From the NCBI RefSeq assembly GCF_002744715.1, contig NZ_KZ319370.1:310001-374000 (forward strand): a stretch of DNA of 64,000 bases, in the 5' to 3' direction. The position numbers and the translations under genes are program-made. Under the pieces are notes generated by a model that had not been told where the DNA came from, searched no databases, and saw only the letters and a program-made list of their open reading frames with translations. Of this stretch, positions 58,969 to 64,000 are shown one piece after another (position 1 is the first letter of the stretch; each line of letters starts with the position of its first letter). The stretch is from Marinobacter profundi (GTDB taxonomy: Bacteria; Pseudomonadota; Gammaproteobacteria; Pseudomonadales; Oleiphilaceae).

Positions 58969-59499
58969 ATGACGGGAAAACACACGCTGGTGCTGGGCGG
59001 CATTCGCTCCGGTAAAACCGCGCTGGCGGAACAGTTCGCCGCCACTGCCAGTGGGGATGTCGTTTACGTCGCAACCGCCACCGCGGGGGATGCCGAGATG
59101 GCTGACCGGATCCGCCGCCACCAGCAGAGCCGGCCCGCGCACTGGGCGCTGGCGGAAGAGCCGCTGCACCTGGCGACGGTGCTGGCGGCTCGTGCCGCCG
59201 CGCCGCAGGCGCCACTGCTGCTGGTGGACTGCATGAGCCTGTGGCTGAGCAACCTGCTGTTTGCCGGTGAGGAGGTGTTCGGGCGGGAGCGTGAGGGCTT
59301 TCTTGCCGCCCTGGAGTGCTATCCCGGCTCGGTCGTGATCGTCAGCAACGAAGTGGGGCTGGGTACCATCGGCATGGATCCGCTGACCCGCCGCTTTTGC
59401 GATGAACTGGGCTGGCTGAACCAGGCCCTGGCGCAGCGCTGTGAACGGGTGGTGATGAGCCTGGCGGGGCTACCGCTGGTGCTGAAGGGCGCGCTATAG
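58969..59499 (+). CDS. cobU: Adenosylcobinamide kinase / guanylyltransferase
   Basis: 176 residues from ATG 58969; a TTG 11 codons earlier is less likely. The P-loop GGIRSGKT (10-17) and the later VSNEVGLGTI are CobU/CobP signatures. It phosphorylates adenosylcobinamide and then adds GMP, late in cobalamin assembly. It is convergent with cobC. Confidence 0.94.
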   Translation: MTGKHTLVLGGIRSGKTALAEQFAATASGDVVYVATATAGDAEMADRIRRHQQSRPAHWALAEEPLHLATVLAARAAAPQAPLLLVDCMSLWLSNLLFAGEEVFGREREGFLAALECYPGSVVIVSNEVGLGTIGMDPLTRRFCDELGWLNQALAQRCERVVMSLAGLPLVLKGAL

Positions 59500-59511
59500 G
59501 GGCCGCCCTGC

Positions 59512-60132
59512 TCAGCGGTCGCTGGCGGGCGGGTAGTGGCTCAGCAGGCTGCGAAATTCGCCGTGCGCTGAGCGGTCGACCTGAATCCGGCTGCGGCAGG
59601 CGTAAGGCACCGCGAAACCGGTAAAGGATTTTGCCAGTGGAATGCCCAGAATTTCCGCCAGCACCATGCGGATGACCCCACCGTGACACACCACCAGTAC
59701 CCGCTGCCCCGCCAGTTGTTGCTGCCAGTGGCTGAAGCTTTGGGTCACCCGCTGATAAAACGCGGTAACGGCTTCGCCCCTTGGCGGGATGAAGTTGACC
59801 GAATCCTGCCAGAAGCGATCAAGGTGGTCGCCGTAACGCTGTTGAACCTGTTCGGCGGTTAGCCCTTCCCAGTCACCGAAGCCGATTTCCCGCAGACCCT
59901 CGTCAACATGCAGCGGTATCTGGCGCTCCCCGGCGAGCTTTTCGGCAAACCGCCGGCAGCGGACCATGGGGGAGCTGACAATCACCTGCCAGTGGTCCTC
60001 CGGCGTAACAGCGCTTTCCATCTGCTGCCAGCCCTTGTCGCTCAGCGGATCATCCAGGCTGCCGCGGAACTTCAGGCCGCCCTCGGGTTCACCGTGGCGG
60101 ATCAGGTCGATCAGGGTGGTGGTGTGGGTCAT
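59512..60132 (-). CDS. cobC: Alpha-ribazole phosphatase-type histidine phosphatase
   Basis: 206 residues. The phosphoglycerate-mutase fold shows LIRHGEPEGG (His13) and VVCHGGVIRM with the second His. CobC removes phosphate from alpha-ribazole-5'-phosphate or adenosylcobalamin-5'-phosphate. The start is 2 bases after the cobT stop, which supports the cobalamin assignment. Confidence 0.9.
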   Translation of the reverse strand: MTHTTTLIDLIRHGEPEGGLKFRGSLDDPLSDKGWQQMESAVTPEDHWQVIVSSPMVRCRRFAEKLAGERQIPLHVDEGLREIGFGDWEGLTAEQVQQRYGDHLDRFWQDSVNFIPPRGEAVTAFYQRVTQSFSHWQQQLAGQRVLVVCHGGVIRMVLAEILGIPLAKSFTGFAVPYACRSRIQVDRSAHGEFRSLLSHYPPASDR

Positions 60133-60134
60133 CG

Positions 60135-61190
60135 TCAGGCGCTCCCGTCAATGCCAGCCTGGGCAAAGCTGGCCATCTGGTTATGCAGGGCACAGGCAGC
60201 GCGCAACAGCGGCACGGCAGTGGCTGCGCCACTGCCTTCACCAAGCCGCATGTCGAGCTGCAGCAGGGGGTGGGCATCGAGGGCCGCCAGCACCGAGCGG
60301 TGGCCCGGTTCGGCGGACTGGTGTCCGAAGTGCAGCCAGGGTCGCAGCGCCGGGTGCTGGCGGGTGGCAACCAGGGCGGCGACGGATACGATAAAGCCAT
60401 CAACCAGTACCGGTATGCCCCGGCTGGCGGCACCGACGAAGGCGCCGGCCAGGGCGGCGATCTCCAGCCCGCCCAGGGACGCCAGCAGGTCGACCGGGTC
60501 ACGCCCGGTGCCATGCCGTACCAGCGCCCGCTCGATGACCGCGGCCTTGTGGGATACCCCCGCCGCACTGAGACCGGTGCCCGGCCCTGCCAGTTCCGTT
60601 GGTGAGCGGTCCAGCAGCGCACAGGCCAGGGCGGCCGCACTGGTGGTGTTACCGATGCCCATGTCGCCGCCAATGAACAGCTGGGCACCCGCTGCCGCGG
60701 CGCGGGCGGCGGCCCGGTCGCCGGCCGCGAGGGCTGCCGCCAGCTGCTCGTGGGCCATGGCCGGCTCGATGGCCAGATTGCGGGTGCCCGGCATGATGAC
60801 GTCGTCGACCACGCCGGCGAGGCCCGGATCTACCTCGGCCACGGTTCCCAGGTTGACCACCTCCAGGGTGGCTCCCAGCTGCCGGGCCAGCACGCTGATG
60901 GCGGCGCCACCGTGGGCAAAGTTGGCAATCATCTGGGCGGTGACCGTCTGCGGAAACGCTGAAATACCTTCCGCGCAAACGCCGTGATCGCCGGCAAACA
61001 CTGCAATGTGGACCCGGTCGATGGCCGGCTGGTCGGTACCCAGCTGGCCACTCAGGGTGATGGCCAGCTCCTCCAGCCGGCCCAGGGAACCCGGTGGCTT
61101 GGTCAGCACGCCCTGGCGGGTGCGGGCCTGCAGCATCCGCTGGTGGTCAGGTTCGGCAATGGGGGCGGTCCAGCTGGCGGGTAGTGTCAT
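60135..61190 (-). CDS. cobT: Nicotinate-nucleotide-dimethylbenzimidazole phosphoribosyltransferase
   Basis: 351 residues from ATG 61188-61190, close to the usual 350-356; longer upstream frames are not needed. [27 protein letters not shown] and the catalytic Glu in [11 protein letters not shown] are diagnostic. It activates dimethylbenzimidazole to alpha-ribazole phosphate, the lower ligand of B12. It is coupled to cobC and divergent from cbiB. Confidence 0.96.
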   Translation of the reverse strand: MTLPASWTAPIAEPDHQRMLQARTRQGVLTKPPGSLGRLEELAITLSGQLGTDQPAIDRVHIAVFAGDHGVCAEGISAFPQTVTAQMIANFAHGGAAISVLARQLGATLEVVNLGTVAEVDPGLAGVVDDVIMPGTRNLAIEPAMAHEQLAAALAAGDRAAARAAAAGAQLFIGGDMGIGNTTSAAALACALLDRSPTELAGPGTGLSAAGVSHKAAVIERALVRHGTGRDPVDLLASLGGLEIAALAGAFVGAASRGIPVLVDGFIVSVAALVATRQHPALRPWLHFGHQSAEPGHRSVLAALDAHPLLQLDMRLGEGSGAATAVPLLRAACALHNQMASFAQAGIDGSA

Positions 61191-61310
61191 GGTCGGGGTT
61201 CCGGTGGAGTGGGCAGGCGCCAGATAGTCCATTGCGGGCGAAACAGTGTCAAGGCCGGCTCCCGGTCGAGTAGACTTGGCGCAGTTTTTCCAAAGGTTGA
61301 TGAGACGGGG

Positions 61311-62285
61311 TTGGAGTTGGAGACATTTTTCGGTTCGGTGCTGGTGTGTGTGGCGGCCCTCGTCCTGGATCGCTGGCTGGGTGAGCCGGCGCGCTGGCAC
61401 CCGCTGGTGGGTTTTGGCCGCTGGGCCGCCGGGGTGGAGCGTTATCTCAACCCGTCAGCCGGCCCGGTACCGTCGCCGGGGCACCGCATTCTGCGGGGTC
61501 TGGTGGCGGTGTGTCTGGTGGTGGCGCCGGTGCTGCTGGTGGCGGGCTGGCTGGTGAGCGCGCTGCCGCAGCCCCTGCTGTGGCTGGCTGAAGTCGCCGG
61601 TCTCTGGCTGGCGTTGTCGTTACGGGGGCTGGCGGAGCATGGCCAGGCGGTGGCGCAGGCCCTGCATGCCGGGGACCTGGCGCGCGCAAGGCAGCTGGTG
61701 GGCCGGATTGTCAGTCGCAATGCCCAGGCCCTGGACGACCGGGGGGTGGCTGCGGCGGCCACCGAGTCGATGCTGGAGAACGGGGCCGATGCGGTCTTTG
61801 CCAGCCTGTTCTGGTATCTGGTGGCGGGGCTGCCCGGGGTTCTGCTGCACCGGATGATCAATACCCTCGACGCCATGTGGGGCTATCGCAATGACCGCTT
61901 CCTGTACTTCGGCCGGGTTGCCGCGCGGCTGGACGATGCAATGAACTGGCTGCCGGCGCGGCTGACGGCACTGACCTACGCCGCACTAGGTCACTCCCGG
62001 CTGGCGCTGCACTGCTGGCGGCGCCAGGCCGCGGCCTGGGACAGCCCCAACGCCGGGCCGGTGATGGCGTCCGGAGCCGGTGCCCTGGGGGTAACCCTGG
62101 GCGGTCCGGCGCCCTATGCGGGCGGACTGAAGCCGCGCCCGCTGCTGGGGAGTGGCCCGGCGGCCACCGCGGCGACGGTGGAGGCTGCCATCCGCCTGAT
62201 CCAGCGCGGCGCCGGCTTGTGGCTGGTGGTGTTGCTGGTGCTGGCGACCATCGCTCGTTGGCTGGCCACAGGTGCACCGCAATGA
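61311..62285 (+). CDS. cbiB: Adenosylcobinamide-phosphate synthase
   Basis: About 324 residues with five or so membrane helices. [41 protein letters not shown] and [13 protein letters not shown] are CbiB/CobD signatures. It attaches aminopropanol (or its phosphate) to adenosylcobyric acid. The start is uncertain: I favour TTG at 61311, with TTG 61317 as an alternative; no ATG is available. The end overlaps the next gene by four bases (ATGA). Confidence 0.88.
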   Translation: MELETFFGSVLVCVAALVLDRWLGEPARWHPLVGFGRWAAGVERYLNPSAGPVPSPGHRILRGLVAVCLVVAPVLLVAGWLVSALPQPLLWLAEVAGLWLALSLRGLAEHGQAVAQALHAGDLARARQLVGRIVSRNAQALDDRGVAAAATESMLENGADAVFASLFWYLVAGLPGVLLHRMINTLDAMWGYRNDRFLYFGRVAARLDDAMNWLPARLTALTYAALGHSRLALHCWRRQAAAWDSPNAGPVMASGAGALGVTLGGPAPYAGGLKPRPLLGSGPAATAATVEAAIRLIQRGAGLWLVVLLVLATIARWLATGAPQ

Positions 62286-63346
62286 CCGCGGCGTGGCAAA
62301 ATGCTGAGCCCGAGCACGGTGGCCGGCTCAACGCCGCCGTCCAGCGCTGGGGAATCCCGCGGGAGCAGTGGCTGGATCTCTCCACCGGCATCAACCCCAC
62401 AGGCTGGCCGGTACCGGAGCTGCCCGCGGCAGTGTGGCAGCGGCTGCCGGAGCCGGACGATGGCCTGGCGGAGGTGATCCGGCACTGGACCGGGGCACCG
62501 GCCGCCGCTGCCTGCCTGCCGGTGGCCGGCAGCCAGGCGGCAATTATGGCTCTGCCTCTGTTGCGCGCGCGGTTGCACGGTCGCGGTCGGGTCGGAGTAC
62601 CCGTACCGGGCTATCGGGAACATGGCCACAGCTGGGCCGGTGCCGGGTTCGAAGTGGTGGGTGTGTCGCCGCAACAGGCCGCCGGCAGCGATACCGGCTG
62701 GCTGGACCGGCTCGATGTGCTGGTCTGGATCCATCCCAACAACCCCGGCGGGCAACTGTTGCCACCGGCGACCCTGCAGGCCTGGTGCCGGCGGCTGCAG
62801 CGCCGTGGTGGCTGGCTGGTGGTGGACCAGGCCTTTATCGAGGGTTATCCGGACCATGGGCTGGATCGCCACGCCGGCGAGCCGGGCCTGATCATTCTGC
62901 GGTCCCTGGGCAAGTTCTTTGGCCTTGCCGGCTTGCGGGCGGGCGCCGTGCTGGGGGAGCGGCAACTGGTCGATCTGCTGGCCCGGCAGCTGGGGCCCTG
63001 GTCGCTGAATGGCCCGGCGCGCTACCTGATGGCAAAAGCGCTGCTGGATTCGGACTGGCAAGCCCGGGCGGTTGCTGACCTGCAGGCTGCCAGTAGCCGT
63101 CTGGGTGACCTGCTCCAGCGCCAGGGTCTGGCCGCCGCCTCCGGCACCCTGTTGTTCCGCTATGTGCGTCATCCCCGGGCGGCGCGTATCGCGGATAACC
63201 TGGCCCGCCGGGGGATCCTGGTCCGCCGGTTCGATGCGCCGGCCGCCCTGAGGTTTGGCTTGCCGGGGACCGAAGCGGATTGGCAAAAGCTGGCGGCGGC
63301 GCTGGCCGAACTGACATATCTCATTGACCAATCCGACCCCGGTTGA
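62282..63346 (+). CDS. cobD: Threonine-phosphate decarboxylase
   Basis: 354 residues from ATG 62282 within the ATGA overlap with cbiB. A PLP-dependent class I/II aminotransferase fold: LDLSTGINPTGWP near the start, VVDQAFIEGYPD and the PLP Lys in RSLGKFFGLAGLR. It makes aminopropanol phosphate for the cobalamin nucleotide loop, the partner substrate for CbiB. The gene is called cobC in Pseudomonas nomenclature. Confidence 0.92.
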   Translation: MTAAWQNAEPEHGGRLNAAVQRWGIPREQWLDLSTGINPTGWPVPELPAAVWQRLPEPDDGLAEVIRHWTGAPAAAACLPVAGSQAAIMALPLLRARLHGRGRVGVPVPGYREHGHSWAGAGFEVVGVSPQQAAGSDTGWLDRLDVLVWIHPNNPGGQLLPPATLQAWCRRLQRRGGWLVVDQAFIEGYPDHGLDRHAGEPGLIILRSLGKFFGLAGLRAGAVLGERQLVDLLARQLGPWSLNGPARYLMAKALLDSDWQARAVADLQAASSRLGDLLQRQGLAAASGTLLFRYVRHPRAARIADNLARRGILVRRFDAPAALRFGLPGTEADWQKLAAALAELTYLIDQSDPG

Positions 63347-63365
63347 TAGCCTTGCCCGCGATTTC

Positions 63366-63575
63366 AGGTGCTTCTGCACCCGCACGGACTGGCCATGGTC
63401 CGGCGGGGAACAGGAGTGAAACGGGAAGCCGGTTAAAGTCCGGCGCTGCCCCCGCAACGGTAAGCAAGTGCAAGGCAATCCAATGCGCCACTGTGCCTCA
63501 GGCATGGGAAGGTGATTGCCCCGGAGCAACCGCTCCGCTTGCCAGCCCGGAGACCGGCCTGAATCACGGAGCCCC
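63366..63575 (+). ncRNA. Cobalamin riboswitch
   Basis: The order of conserved parts fits: an opening AGGTGC stem (63366), GGGAAGCCGGTTAAAGTCCGG with CCCCCGCAACGGTA, the B12 box GCCACTG (63487) and a closing AGCCCGGAGACCGGCCT (63544-63560). It lies 160 bases upstream of btuB on the same strand. Adenosylcobalamin binding would lower btuB expression, as is known for the class. Confidence 0.95.
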
Positions 63576-63736
63576 TGCTGGCTCCAGACACCAGACGTTG
63601 CGGAGGGCAACGGCGGTGGGTGAATCCGGCCCGGAATCCGCTTTGTGCCCCTCCACCCCCGTCCGTACTGACCTTCTTCCTCCGCAGTAAACAAGACCGA
63701 CCGTACGGGTGCGTGCGGTACACAGCGAGTGAAGAT

Positions 63737-64000
63737 ATGAACCATTCCAAGGCGATCGCCGCCCTGTTGCTCTTGCCTCTGGCCCTGCCGGTGGCGGGTG
63801 CCGAAACCGGACAACCTGATCCGTTGCTGGAGCCCATCGTGGTAACGGCTACGCTGGGTCCGAAAACCGCGGGCGAAAGCCTGTCCTCCGTGACCGTGCT
63901 GGACGAGGCCACCATCCGTGAGCAGAACCCGGCGGAATTCCAGGACCTGCTCCGGGGCCAGCCCGGCATCAGCGTGGTGGGCAACGGCTCCTTTGGTAAG
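63737..64000 (+). CDS. btuB: TonB-dependent vitamin B12 receptor, 5' part
   Basis: The first 88 residues; the rest lies beyond the right edge. A signal peptide (about 1-22, cleavage after AGA) is followed by the TonB box region LEPIVVTATLG and the plug-domain start SSVTVLDEATIREQ. It imports cobalamins through the outer membrane with TonB energy. The riboswitch upstream supports BtuB over other receptors. Confidence 0.93.
   Translation, partial: MNHSKAIAALLLLPLALPVAGAETGQPDPLLEPIVVTATLGPKTAGESLSSVTVLDEATIREQNPAEFQDLLRGQPGISVVGNGSFGK

Noticed and set aside
63366..63690. 115-codon plus-strand frame overlapping the riboswitch
   Set aside because: The conserved cobalamin riboswitch explains this sequence; the frame is incidental.

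Overview
The window is GC-rich, densely coding DNA of a gammaproteobacterium. The combination of TRAP and Na+-dependent transporters, many acyl-CoA dehydrogenases, cobalamin salvage genes and GGGGACAGACC-type extragenic palindromes suggests a marine, Marinobacter-like heterotroph. That placement is inference from gene content and style; no rRNA or tRNA gene was found. No insertion sequence, prophage or CRISPR array is visible.

Layout. (1) 1-2943, minus strand: a signalling operon of histidine kinase, response regulator, MglA-type small GTPase and a second histidine kinase that runs off the left edge. (2) 3092-8441: MATE exporter, folE, a DMT permease, an NSS sodium symporter and a small secreted unknown. 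(3) 8532-11544: a complete TRAP transporter operon. (4) 11914-26934: a large catabolic block with two acyl-CoA ligases, three SDRs, a thioesterase, an ACAD11-type acyl-CoA dehydrogenase, an ACAD10/11-type kinase coupled to SurE, a full branched-chain-type ABC transporter and an orphan LuxR-type response regulator. (5) 26962-36587: class II aldolase, a heteromeric-type acyl-CoA dehydrogenase pair, an alpha/beta hydrolase, glutaryl-CoA dehydrogenase divergent from an unknown permease, ghrA and an IclR regulator. Similar palindromes close to A/T-rich -10-like boxes precede dctP, the dehydrogenase pair, gcdH and ghrA, suggesting one regulon. (6) 36778-46411: a beta-oxidation set (hydratase/dehydrogenase fusion, thiolase, 600-residue acyl-CoA dehydrogenase), alcohol and aldehyde dehydrogenases, a TetR regulator and a nitronate monooxygenase.

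(7) 46558-50387: a compact module of a secreted methionine-rich peptide, an OmpR-type regulator, its sensor kinase and an exported MsrA-MsrB fusion. It looks like a self-contained envelope system for sensing and repairing methionine oxidation, and is the most interesting unit here. (8) 50384-58656, minus strand: a DnaQ-like exonuclease, a cNMP/CBS/DUF294 protein, a lipoprotein fusing a beta-helix to a diheme cytochrome, and a lipoprotein of the metal-dependent hydrolase type. (9) 58969-64000: cobalamin assembly and uptake (cobU, cobC, cobT, cbiB, cobD, a cobalamin riboswitch and the start of btuB). cobS is not in the window.

Taken together, regions 3-6 form a broad carboxylic-acid catabolic island: uptake by TRAP and ABC systems, activation by CoA ligases, then several oxidation routes. 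One route probably uses phosphorylated hydroxyacyl-CoA intermediates, as in levulinate catabolism.
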